64,000 nucleotides of DNA from Spirometra erinaceieuropaei. Lineage: Eukaryota > Platyhelminthes > Cestoda > Diphyllobothriidea > Diphyllobothriidae. Both the position numbers and the translations under genes were made by a program. Under the pieces are notes generated by a model. The model ran no database searches. It saw only the letters and a list, made by a program, of their open reading frames with translations, and was not told the DNA's origin. The stretch lies in NCBI GenBank assembly GCA_902702965.1, contig CACRXP010001000.1, positions 101,033 through 165,032 on the forward strand. The letters run 5' to 3'. Within the stretch, counting starts at the first letter, position 1; the number at the start of each line of letters is the position of its first letter. Shown one piece after another: positions 1-10,999 of the stretch.

Positions 1-1135
1 CTCTTCCACCACCAGCTAGGTGATAATATATGAGGGTAATCCTTTTCAGTGCCTCATAACACCTGGATACACAATGTAATTGATTTGCATACATGCATAT
101 GTACATTTAACTTGGTTAAATTAGATCGGAGGAACACGTTCTCCGGGCTGCCAACACGGACACAAACTGCCAGGAGGCCGAACCTCGTGGTCACGCCCTC
201 GCACTACGCGTGGCAAAACAGCTTGCCGAAATCGCGGAAGAGCTGGAGGCGCAATACGGACACGAGCTTCAGGAGCGTATTCCGCACACCCCTGACATCT
301 GGACTAACTTCGCGTTCCTCCGATCCACTGCGGTAAGTTTCTTCCATCTGATTCCCTCCTTTCCGCCCCTAAAGTGGGCTAACAACTGAGGAGCGGAACC
401 CATGAAATTGTCGTCGAATCCTAAAAGCTTATGTGAAGCGCTTGCCTCGTACTGGGGTAGTCAAGCATGTGTAATGTCCAGGATATGAATATCGATTCTT
501 AGGTCAGTATAAGGCTGCGAAATGATCTCTTAATCTCATTGGAAGTCAGGATGATATCAGTCGCTGGAGTCTTAGCTTATACCAACTAAGGTTCTTTTAT
601 GAAAACTTTCGTGGAAATCACAGCTTATTATCCTGATAGGATTCCCCAGATGTGTTTATGGTGGGATAGTACCTCAACGCTGCCTCAAGAGACTTGTACG
701 ACCGCTGATTATTCAAGCAGATCGAGTAAACCTTGATAAACCCTTGTGATTATCCAGGGGGATAGATGGCCATAAGTCAGTCTTATCTGATGAGGTGTTT
801 TGTTCACTTTGTGGGAAACTGTACATTCTGGACATTATAGTAGGAAACGGCAGTATGACTGGATTTAACAGCATGATGTCCGAGCAACTGCTCAGAAAAT
901 AGGGCGTGCTTAAAATTGACATCATTGATGTACACAGTTTTGAACTTTGAGCATTGGCGATGAGCGGGAACACCCAGAGTTTGGAGCTCACATTCAATTT
1001 AGTTTACATAAGAACGACTCTTCATGTCTTGTTCCTTCTAAAGCCAAACACCCCACTACCATATCAAGTTTATAAATGATGTACAGTAGACGACCTATCT
1101 CATGGAGTGTTAACCAAAGTTCTGAAATACCTTTT
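1..1135. other. no gene seen
   Basis: Only short, low-quality open frames. The first 350 bases include a moderately GC-rich stretch (AAACTGCCAGGAGGCCGAAC) that could be retroelement debris, but I cannot assign it. Confidence 0.5.
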
Positions 1136-1138
1136 TCA

Positions 1139-1990
1139 TTAGAAGAGATTGCCTATTGGGGGTTGTAAGATTAATTGTCGTACAGGACAGTCCGAGGATA
1201 TTTCAGTCACAACAGGATTCCGGCTTTTGAAAGTCCTTCTCTCCGACCGTCTGCAAAAAACTCCTCTCTGCAAAAAGGACTGCCCAATTAGTGGGGACAG
1301 CGGCCTCTGATTTCCAATACCCTCATAAATTAAGACATATTTTACAGAAAACATGCAAAACATATCATTTCCCGTGCTCCTTTTGTAGAAAATTACGTTT
1401 TATTCAAATTTTATACTCAAAAAGGGGTAACTTTAAATTTTATAGTTTATTGAGTCGGATCTTACTTCGGAGCTGAACCAGCAGTAGACAAACCTCAACC
1501 CCCAATCCTAACCCCTAACTCTGATCTCTAATCCCTAACAGGTACGGCCACGAAATAAGATCTTGCCGTTTATTGTTATGAAATTCTTTCTAGACCGTGA
1601 AATGCCTGTTCATGCAGCTTCGTATCTATCCGTCTACTAATGCCGCTTATAAATTATACAATATGGCCCACATCCATGGCAACTTTGTATGAGCCACATA
1701 ATACGTCCCCTTAACAACCCAGGGAAATACATGATCGCCCTGCGCGGAAAGTGCACAGCAAAGAGTTTTGAAACTCTACGCTCAAGTGCAACTCCTGGTT
1801 GGGTTCAGAATCGTTCGGGAGTTGAAAATTTTCTTGAAATCGAAAGATGCCTACACGCAAAACGATTTACGGAAGGAAGTTTCTTTATCGAACATTTCAT
1901 TATGTATAAATGGCTTGGGTACTAAAGTACGTAAATTGCTATCATATAACTCTGCCCCGCCCTCATTTTGCATATTCACTGTAGGGCGGG
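1139..1990. mobile_element. old copy of the palindromic family
   Basis: The left arm is recognisable from ACAGGATTCCGGCTTTTGAA through CAAAACATATCATTTCCC and AAATTACGTTTTATTC to the central CGCGGAAAGTGCACAGC. The mirrored right arm is cut short near 1900-1990. Short open frames here are chance. Confidence 0.45.
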
Positions 1991-2914
1991 CGTAGGCGCT
2001 GAGACGTAGAAAGTTGAACTCCCGTCTACGCGTGCCACACACAAGCCGGTGCACAAATTCACGGATATAAGACGTCAGTGAGGATGGTCCAGAGTTACAG
2101 TGGCCGACAGTGTCCCGAAGGGCGTAGTAAAAATGCGCACATAGTTATTTCTCGAACGTAGTCGCTAATCGTAAAGAACACAAAATTAAAAATTTCCTTT
2201 CACATCCAAAAATAACTTATCGTCCGACCTCTTTCTCTTTCAAGGTGCGTCCCATGTCTCCCTCGAAGCGATCCCTCTGCGGCATTGGCATTTCCTGCCT
2301 TGCACTCCTCCTGACCTCCTGGTGCCTTATGAAGAGGTTTCGGTAGCGGAGGGCTCAAGGATGCCCCGGCGGCCATTCAGATGCCACATCCGGTAGGCAT
2401 GGCCGGAGCGCTGCTCCAGTCAACCCACTTCCAGACACATGCCGCGGTCGGTGGATGCCGACTGCCGTAATCGTGGTTGGCGATGGAAGACGTCCAAATC
2501 TCACCGGTGGAATACACGAAGTCTCGCCAGATTCCTGCCGAAAGCTTCGTGACCGCTTCTGCCTTGCAGATCGAAGGAAAACTCTTATTTTTGTACAGAA
2601 TGATTTCATCCCACTTTAAATCCAAATCCTGCCCTTTTGACTTTCAGAATCATGATTTATGAACTCAGAGTACCTAGAGAGAGAGAGAGATCACGCGAAT
2701 ACTGACAGAACGGGAATCGAACCCGTGAAAAGTGTCCAAAACCAGCTTAGAAAGACCGTTTATTGATCAGGTTAGAGCATGAATCACACTCAACCTGGTG
2801 TGTTGTGAACCTCAGTTTCAAACCCTTGTAGGCACTGTCGCAGCGGCACACTTACTGGCCTCGGGAATGTTACTCCCAACAGTACGTTAACTACTTTCAC
2901 TTCATATTTACTCA

Positions 2915-3395
2915 ACTGTGAAAAACTCGGCGCCTCGGTGGGATTAGGACCCGCGGCAGTAAGGTGAAGGCTTTAGTACAGCCAACGCTCTTACCACCTG
3001 AGCTACGAGATCCCGCCGGACGACGCGAGTTTAATCACATTTGGGTCAAGTTCACCCACCCAACCTACTGCCACGTCTGAAACCCACCAAATCTGATACA
3101 GCAAGTTGACTGCCCTAGCAGGATTTTGTAAGTAATTCACCTGGAATCCATCAAATGACTACCAGGCTCACGTAATTCTTAGACGTTTTGGCTGATTTTG
3201 AATAATCCATATTGAGCCAACTGTGAAATGTGATTAAACTCGCGTCGTCCGGCGGGGCCTCGTAGCGTAGTTGGTTAGAGCGTTGGCTGTACTAAAGCCT
3301 TCGCCTTACTGTCGTGGGTTCGAATCCCACCGAGGCGCCGAGTTTTTCACAGTTGGGTCAATAGAAATTATTCAAAATCTGTCAAAACATTAAAG
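2915..3395. repeat. head-to-head pair of tRNA-like repeats
   Basis: A tRNA-like unit on the minus strand (2931-3013) faces a second on the plus strand (3256-3338), each with the same flanks (AACTGTGAAAAACTCGGCG and GACGACGCGAGTTTAATCAC). The plus copy has a 6/7 acceptor stem (GGCCTCG/CGAGGCG), a D-arm-like GCGTAGTTGGTTAGAGCG, and a perfect T arm GTGGG TTCGAAT CCCAC. Its anticodon region is GGCT GTACTAA AGCC with a long variable region like class II tRNAs. The acceptor mismatch and duplicated flanks indicate a SINE-like repeat rather than a working tRNA gene. Confidence 0.7.
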
Positions 3396-3453
3396 TATTT
3401 TCCCGTCGTCGGACGGCAGTTTGGTTGTCTATCCCAATTAAGATACATTTGAC

Positions 3454-3695
3454 ATGGTAGGGGACGCTCACCGATTGTTCTTATTGAACTCACTCGTTCC
3501 GTTGTGCCTTACGGGCTCTCTGTCGAGCCCAAGTGATAAGAGTCGTGGACTTCTAACTAACCGGTCGCGAGTTCGAGCCTCGGGTGTTCCACACTTCGGG
3601 GTTGGGTTTGACTGGCTGACGACGGTCAATAAACCAGAAGTGGTCATTCCAGTCTCCCTTGTCTTTGTCTGTACTAACATACTGCATAAATTTGC
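3454..3695 (+). repeat. tRNA-derived SINE, copy 1
   Basis: The head is GGGGACGCTCACCGATTG...CTTACGGGCTCTCTGTCGAG. The tRNA-like body has GTGGACTTCTAACTAACC (anticodon loop CTTCTAA, like Arg-TCT) and the B-box-like GCGAGTTCGAGCCTCGG. The fixed tail is GGGTTGGGTTTGACTGGCTG...CCAGTCTCCCTTGTCTTTGTC. The tail is the most repeated sequence in the window. Confidence 0.75.
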
Positions 3696-5684
3696 AAGTA
3701 TGTCCAACTTACTTATTTGTTTGTTGTTCAGCATAAGATCTCAGAAAAGAGAACGTGGTAACTTAAAAGGCAGCATAATGAGTATTCACTTCTATTGACA
3801 TGGTACTGCATTTGATCATAATGAGTCTTGGTGGTTATACAGGCCAAGTGCGACACTTGGACGATGTCGGGAATGCGCAGTACAGAAGTGTGCGCGGCGA
3901 ATCGGAGGTAAAGTTACTGGGGGAGCATGGGGTAGTTTTACTGGTGTCGTTGTCCATTATGAACGACATTGAAAATTGAGGTTAGAGTGGTGTGTTTGAG
4001 GTTACCGCGTTTACAGGATAAAGGGTGATATTGGGATTGCTTCTAGAAGGGGAAGGGTGAGAACTTATTCTGCTTCAGTCCAACACAAATATCAACAAAG
4101 ACAGGAGGCAGGGGGCTGGTTTGACCCTTTTTTGGAGTTGAAGTACGGCTTGCTGACGAGAGCTAACGGACCGGAAATGGCCATCGCAGTCTCTCTGTAT
4201 TGCCTTGTTGTTGGTATTCATTCCTCTTTATTCTACCGAAAAGCGCCGCTCCGAAAAAATCGGCAGGTTAGCAAGCAGCCGAGACGAAGAAGAGAGACAG
4301 AGCATTCCATCGGAGAGAACACACAGGGTCGTCCCGGATAGACCCTTTTCTACCTGGAGGAGGACTGGCGAATACTGCTAGGAGATAGTCAGCAGGCGCA
4401 TACATCCAGATTTTGGATTTGCCTGCAGTTTTTTCCACGCATGCAGTGTTTTGTGAGTCCTATATTTTTTCGTTTACCGCAACCAGGTTGCCCACACAGG
4501 CCGAGAACTCGAATGAAATCAAGGATATTCACGTTGGTAATGCTGGCTGTTGGGTTTCGATGGACTGCACGGCATGTGCGGAAACTCGCGACTTGATACT
4601 GACGGACTCTATGTTGGAGGGACGTTCACTGATCGGATTACGGAACATATTTGTCCCGCTGTGTTTTGGGTCATAGTAACGAAGGAAACGTCTCTTTAAA
4701 AAAACATAAGAAGTTGCTGTTGAGACGCCCAAAATCCGAGCTAGTCTGCGTTAAGAGAAAGAGAAAAGTCAATTGGTGGTAAGCCGTAGGCAGTCGATAG
4801 AATCCCACTGCCGAATAAGAAGAACCCCATGGCGGAACCGATGTACTAACTGTTTCAGTCTTGCAGGCGGGTACACAACCAGTAGTTCGGACGGAAGACC
4901 ATCAAAGTAAACCTTGCGAGATCCCTGATACACCTGCCTTCTGTTGAAATTCAGCCGGATACGGCAGTTGACTAGTCACGAGCGACGACGTCTAACGCAT
5001 GCCTCCGTGCAGCAGCAGCGGTGACTTGCGGAGGAATTAGTATATGGTGAGGCAGACTTGCACAGCACCCACCGCACTCCCTCCCCCCCTCACCCAGCGG
5101 ACATCGCTGGCATGACGTCATCAAGACGGCTGGGAGTGGGCTGGGGCCCAGTGGCCGACAAGGTTAAATAGCCCGTCTATGCGTGCTGCACATGACCAGG
5201 CGGCTCGAAGCTCAGATGGGTGGGGGCTTCGTGAAAGCCACTTTAAAAAGGAGCCATTGAGCCCGAGTCTTCATCCTGAGAAGAGAATCGAGTTAGCCAG
5301 TCAGTTAGCTGACTCCCAAGTCAAGGCTAATATGTCGTAAGAACGGATGATTGTCCAGTATTGACTTTATCGTCTCTCCCTGTACTCATGCAACGGTCGA
5401 CTCCCCGAGCCGGCCATCCAGCCTGATGATGGAGTCGGGCGCAATGGCTGACGCGTAGTGAAAGCACTACACATACGTACGGTGGTAGCTATGACCAGGC
5501 GCCGAGTCATCGCAGCCTGGTAAGCGCGCGCTGTGAGCCAGTATGAACCCCGTTCCCGCTCAGCGCCTCTGCGGTGGACCACACCGAGAGAGCCACAATC
5601 CAGTGAATGCAGAGAAGACCACGTTTGAGATTTCTGTCAGCTTTTAGTTTATATATGCCTGCATCCGGGGGCGCCCACTGATCG

Positions 5685-5945
5685 CCCTTCCGGAACTCAC
5701 TCATTCCGTTGTGCCTTAAGGGCTCTCTCTCAAGCCAAACCAGCAGCCGCACAGCGGTGCATGATATAGGCAGTATGTCATTACCGACAAAGACAAAGGA
5801 GACTGGAATGACCATTTCTGGCTTATTAGCCGTCATCAGCCAGTCATACCCAACTCCGAAGTGTGGAACACCCGAGGCTCGAACTCGCGACCTGTTAGTT
5901 AGAAGTCCACGCCTCTAACCACTGGGCGACGAGCCCGTTGCCCTG
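5685..5945 (-). repeat. tRNA-derived SINE, copy 2
   Basis: Reverse-strand copy with tail (ACAAAGACAAAGGAGACTGG...), B-box-like GAGGCTCGAACTCGCGACC, and body TTAGAAGTCCACGCCTCTAACCACTGGGCGACGAGCCCG read in complement. A further plus-strand tail follows directly at 5953-6035, so two copies meet head to head. Confidence 0.75.
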
Positions 5946-5952
5946 TCGCGTT

Positions 5953-6035
5953 GGGTATAACTGGCTGACGACGGCTAACAAGTCAGTAATGGCCATTCCA
6001 GTCTCCCTTGCCTTCGTCGGTAATACCATACTGCT
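5953..6035 (+). repeat. SINE tail fragment
   Basis: TTGGGTATAACTGGCTGACG through CAGTCTCCCTTGCCTTCGTC and GGTAATACCATACTGC; only the tRNA-unrelated tail remains. Confidence 0.7.
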
Positions 6036-6289
6036 CATATTACATCAAATTGAACTATTCTCCATAGTGACATTGGATGTATCAGGCAGCACTGAACAGT
6101 TAAAAAGTCTCTAATTCAACCCCAAATACTTTTTTGACTTTCTTTGACTTCCTTCTTAATTTTTTTAACTTTACATGTTGGAAGTTCGAATATTTGTCGA
6201 CTGCAGGTTGGGTCACCGATTGGAAGGGCTCTGAAGTAAAAGCAACTAAAGAGGTAAAACTAATGCGACTTTCAGAGGTGAGTGGTGTG

Positions 6290-6757
6290 ATGTGAGCACT
6301 GCATACCAATATTGCCCCCCCCTTCAGTGGGCCACGTGGCAGATGCGCAGAACCAACACGGGGGCCATATTGGACTCTGGCAGGCGCTATCTTGCGCAAC
6401 GACAAATGCCAACACTTAAGGGGTGCGCTGGCAAACCCTGTTGTCGGCAGTCGTCGCACAACTCGGACCACTGCCATCACCCCATTGTTTTGTGGTCAAA
6501 GTCCTGGTCATTTGTTGTGTGGACCAGGGGGTGCGGAGTGGAGCGCCAAGGTGAGCATCCGTTCAAGCAATCCACCTGCGGCCTTCCTCGTCTCTGGTCT
6601 TCTTGACTCTCCCTTGACACCAGGCTCAGGCGGGGGAGGAGGGAGTGGGGTAGATGCATCGCAAGTCTACTGGCATTATAAACCCCTGCGCAACTCACCG
6701 TCCTGCTCCCACCACCTGTTGTGGGGCATACGGTGGACATCGTTGAAATCGACGGGC

Positions 6758-6760
<3 letters not shown>
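6290..6760. repeat. moderately repeated GC-rich family, copy 1
   Basis: It shares a block with 9120-9470 and 25560-25965: CACCTGCGGCC/GCCCTCT..., TCTTCTTGACTC, TTGACACC(A/G)GG, GCGGGGGAGGAGGGAGTG, TGTTGTGGGGCATACGGTGGAC. The open frames across it do not correspond between copies, so it is read as non-coding. Confidence 0.6.

Positions 6761-6829
<69 letters not shown>
6759..6829. repeat. GT dinucleotide microsatellite
   Basis: About 35 uninterrupted GT units. Confidence 0.98.
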
Positions 6830-6830
<1 letters not shown>

Positions 6831-7005
6831 AGTGGTTGACTGGTGGGCTGAAAGCCAGGCTGAAACAGTTCCTTCTTAACGTGACCTACGTTACTCTCAC
6901 GCATGTGAAATGTACGCCGCCCAACCTCCGCTGTGTGAAATCTTGGTGCTTGTTTTTGGTGGGCCATGTCGTGCACGTGTCGCTCGCAGACAGGGTCACT
7001 ACATA

Positions 7006-8915
7006 CACTTAGTGACCTAACTCATGAAATATGTCGAAATTTACGAATGATTGCCAATCACTCGCAAACCGACACCATTTCATGAGTCAAATGTCTATGT
7101 TAATTAAGTACAAGTTCAAAAGAATTAAAATCTTAAAAGAATTGTTAAAGGCAGTGTTGCGTTGTTTAGAAATGTCGACTTAGTTTGAAAAGCGCAATAT
7201 CCCGAAAAGGTCAGAATTGGCTCTAATTAAGTAAAGTTCGTTTTTAGATGTACAGAATGTATTCTCATAAAAAAACGTAGAAAATATGAAGGCAAACATG
7301 AAATTACGTCTAATAAGAGTGTTTTAGTAAAGCTTACATCGAAATGTCGTTTAATAAGTAGTGTGACTTCATATATGACGGTTTGTCAACTGCCTAAATT
7401 CTGGGTGTAGAATTCAAAACAGTTTTCCAATGTTTCATGATTTCTTTCGCTATTTGGAGTTAAATGAGATGGAGTTCAACAAGATAAGCTGGATTTTGCT
7501 TGATTTCGCCGATGGGGACGTCGTAGGATCAGAAGTTTTCATAAGGTGACATGTCATGAGGTCGGCCGTTGCCTAATAAATTTAAATAGAGCTGACAAGC
7601 GTGATCGTAAATATACCATTTTGTGTTTATAGAGAGAACTTTTCTTCCATCAAATTAATTTATACTTTTCCTTCGTTTTGGATTACGTTGGGTTTCAGAT
7701 CGGCCTCGAAATATTTCTGAATACTTCATGATTTTCAGGGTTTTCACCCGATCGCCCATTAAGACAAATTCTGAATTACCCGTGCGTTGAGAACTTTAAA
7801 ATAAGATTGTTCTTGAAGGCATTTACCGAATTAGTGAGTGTTCAGGCGCTCTTTTTCACGAAGAGGGTTGTTTGGGTCACATGTGAAGACTTATTCAAAC
7901 ATCAAACTTCATTTTCGAGAAAAATGACTATTCACAACGAAAGTCAGCAACGAATATGCCTTTGATCAATGAAAAAACTTTCCTTAATAAGTCACCTCTT
8001 TAAGAAGTGCTTTATTACTGCACTTCGTCGACAAATCTCTGTGTACTTTGCATTTGTGCACGGCAAGGTCAAGTAAAAATTTGACACTTTTGACGGTTTC
8101 TTTCACGTTCCTAAACAATACTAATATTTTTCTGCCGTAAACGCAAGAAAATGCCTTCCTCTATACATTGAGGCCATTTCCACTGTCTTTGCTCGCTTTT
8201 AGACTTCGTTCTTCGATTACGAATGCACGGCAGAGCGCCCATATAAATACTGATATTTTGATGAAACTAAAAATGTTTTGCTCGTTCTATGTCTGAAAAA
8301 AGTATGCACAGAAGCTAAAATACTAGAAAAGTAGTGTATAATATGTTTAAAGCTGGAAATGATCATTCCGTGGTGATCATCTATGTGACATCAGGTAGAA
8401 TTTTCCAAACGGCAAAAAAATCAACCCGCTTAAACGAAGGAATCTCTATCTGCTTTATTATTGCACTTTAGGGCATCAAATCGCACAGATCTGCTAATTT
8501 GACATAAAGGGATTGATAAAACCTTTGGTTTTCTTTAAGTAACCTTTTTCTTAGCAGGTTGATAAACATGGTTAACGTCGGACCTGAAATAAAATTTATA
8601 GTTCGGCTAAATCTGTTTATTAAAACTCTCGTGAATAAATTACTATTCTTTCAATGAAAAACTCGCTCAGATGCGTAACTGGAGTCTAGGACATGTATTA
8701 GCATAGGAAATTGCACGAATATACGCCAACGTCTATTTTCGCTAAATTTTAATGATATTTTACTTGATATAATTACGTTAACACAATTTCTGCACAAGAA
8801 AAGGACATTTCATTGAAGGATGTGGGTGAGCGAACAAAATGCGCCACGTTAAAGGCGTCCAGAAATTCTGTCATCTGTTTCCGTTATCGGATTTCATGAG
8901 ATAGGTCACGTACTG
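7006..8915. mobile_element. longer palindromic TA-flanked element (family A variant)
   Basis: The left end CACTTAGTGACCTAACTCATGA and right end TCATGAGATAGGTCACGTACTG are inverted and each bordered by TA. At 1910 bp it is about twice as long as the 980-bp copies and more AT-rich. The terminal GTCAC variant is shared with the copies ending at 10875 and 47907. No frame of useful length is present, so it is non-autonomous. Confidence 0.65.
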
Positions 8916-9119
8916 TACGTCGGCCACCGCGGTCATTTCCCGCGCCTATCAACCGACCGGCTCGATCAATGACAATGACAAGGGCCTGGAAGTGGGAAAG
9001 AAGAGCGCGGTCGACGACTCAGCGCGTTTCCCTCACCATTAACAATCTAACACACTTGAAGCTATCACGGTGCGCTAAAAGCCGTGGCCTGGAGGGTTTT
9101 CAACTGACGGGACAACTTG

Positions 9120-9470
9120 AACCTTGCAGTCGGTCCAGTGTTGTGTGTTTGTGCGACGCAACCGACTGGTGCTCTAGGAGTCAGGCTGCAATGGCTCCTT
9201 CTTATGTGGCCTTTATGGCACTCCCACTGTGTGGGGTCCGAGCCAGGTGTGATGGCACGCCTAGGTGCGGCTCCGGATGTGCTAGCCACCTGCGCCCTCT
9301 CCCACCTCCGATCTTCTTGACTCTGTCTTGACACCGGGTCCATGCGGGGCGGAGGAGAGAGTGTGGTGGATGCTACGCAAGTCAACTTTCACCATAATCT
9401 AAATTACGCGCAAGTCACTGTGCCTGCTCTCAGCTCACTGTGGAGCACACGGTGGACATTGTTGGTGACG
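9120..9470. repeat. GC-rich family, copy 2
   Basis: GATCTTCTTGACTCTGTCTTG, ACACCGGGTCCATGCGGGGC and GTGGAGCACACGGTGGACAT are collinear with the copies at 6290 and 25560. Frames differ between copies. Confidence 0.6.
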
Positions 9471-10064
9471 ACGGTCAAACTCTTGTGACGCCTTCCCAGC
9501 TGCCACTTGGGCCCCGCTTTCATGACGCTGTTCACTCCGCCGGCTGTCAACTTATTCCTACCGGCTCTTCAATTTTCCTATACCGAGTACAGTATCCTCC
9601 CAACTGGCGTCCAAATCCTCTTTCTTTTCAGAGCTGGGCTAGGGTCTCCTTATGGGTTAAGCTGTCGCGACACATGCACCCTGGGTGGTCTTGCGTCAGG
9701 GACTAGTGGCACATGCGGTAGGCGTCTCTAATTGGTGCTGAAAACTCGTTGGGTGATGATCTATCAACAAGCAGGGCAACGGTGTACGTAGGCATGTGGA
9801 GGTGGCGGCCACGCTTTTCATCTATGTTCGGACTATTTAACTGCATGTGTGGCCCGATTTCAGGACACCAAATGGCCACCCGTTTTGACTTTTTCTTAAA
9901 TAAGCCAGAGATGGCTCCTTGGATGTACTGGAAAGAAGTCCCGACAAACAGTACTTCCCTGCGAAATCAAACCCCATTAGGATTGAGAGTCACTAAGTTT
10001 TTTCCAAATCGTCAGTATAAAATGCCTCGCAGGACGGCTGTGGGGGAGGTGGTGCGGGAAAATG

Positions 10065-10875
10065 AATCCTACCACAAATATATTTTATGGAAAACATGCA
10101 CGAAAATAGGCTTTCTTTTAATCCTTTGGTAGAGAATCACGCTGTCTTTGCATTTTATACCCGAAGAAAGTGTATATTTGGATTATAAAAATGTTTCTAA
10201 TTAGGCGATTTTTTAAGACCGGGCAATGTCCATTCATACCGCATCGTACTTACCTGTTTGCCAATACTTTCATGAAATGTACAACATAGTCCGCATCCAT
10301 TGCAAAATTTTATGAACTCTATGTGGTATCTTTTTAAGGGAATAGAGGGGCACATGATTTTCCTTACGCAGAAAGCATGCGTCTTGTAGACTGAAATCGC
10401 TAAACGCTGATGCAACGACTGATCAGGCTCAAATCATTCGGGGATTGGGAAACTTTTTTAAAACCTAAACATACGCTTTCTTTGGGTATTAAATGTGAAG
10501 GCAATGTGATTTTCTACCAAAACGTAAATATACCCTTTCTTCAGGCATACAATGCAGAGACAACGTGATTTTCTACCAAACGAATAAAAGAAAGCATGTT
10601 TTTTGCATGTTTTGTATGAAATATATTTGAATTTATCCGACGATCGAAAATCAATGTCAAATGCATGCTACTTAAATAGTCATTTTTCACCAAGTGCGGT
10701 TTTTACAGGATGTCAGAAAGAAGTGCATTCAAAAGTCGACACCCCGGCAAGTCCGAAATATTATAGGATGATGTCACATGATAATCAGTATTACAACCCC
10801 AGCTAAGTTGTCCTTCCTAATCGAAAGCGCGTATTAGAATTTCTGCCAACATTTCATGAGATCGGTCACTCACTG
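10065..10875. mobile_element. palindromic element, left end missing (family A variant)
   Basis: Internal arm sequence (TTTTATGGAAAACATGCACG, TTTATACCCGAAGAAAG) is followed by the mirrored arm (TGCATGTTTTGTATGAAATATA, ATGCATGCTACTTAAATAG). The right end is CATTTCATGAGATCGGTCACTCACTG. The left terminus is not found. Confidence 0.65.
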
Positions 10876-10999
10876 TCTCCGATATTGCTTTTTTTACCAC
10901 TGAGATCAGTAGCGGGAAATGGTGCTGGGGCTTGCCGCGCTCACGGGAGACAGAGAGGTCTGGGGTCGATTTCAAGGGGCCGGTGGTGACATTTCAGAC

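Noticed and set aside
2690..2735. T-arm-like sequence (complement of ACGGGTTCGATTCCCGT), possible tRNA
   Set aside because: No matching acceptor stem, D arm or anticodon stem could be found around it.
3256..3338. Functional tRNA-Ser gene
   Set aside because: The acceptor stem has a mismatch, the anticodon loop would give ACT, and identical flanks at another locus show a dispersed repeat.
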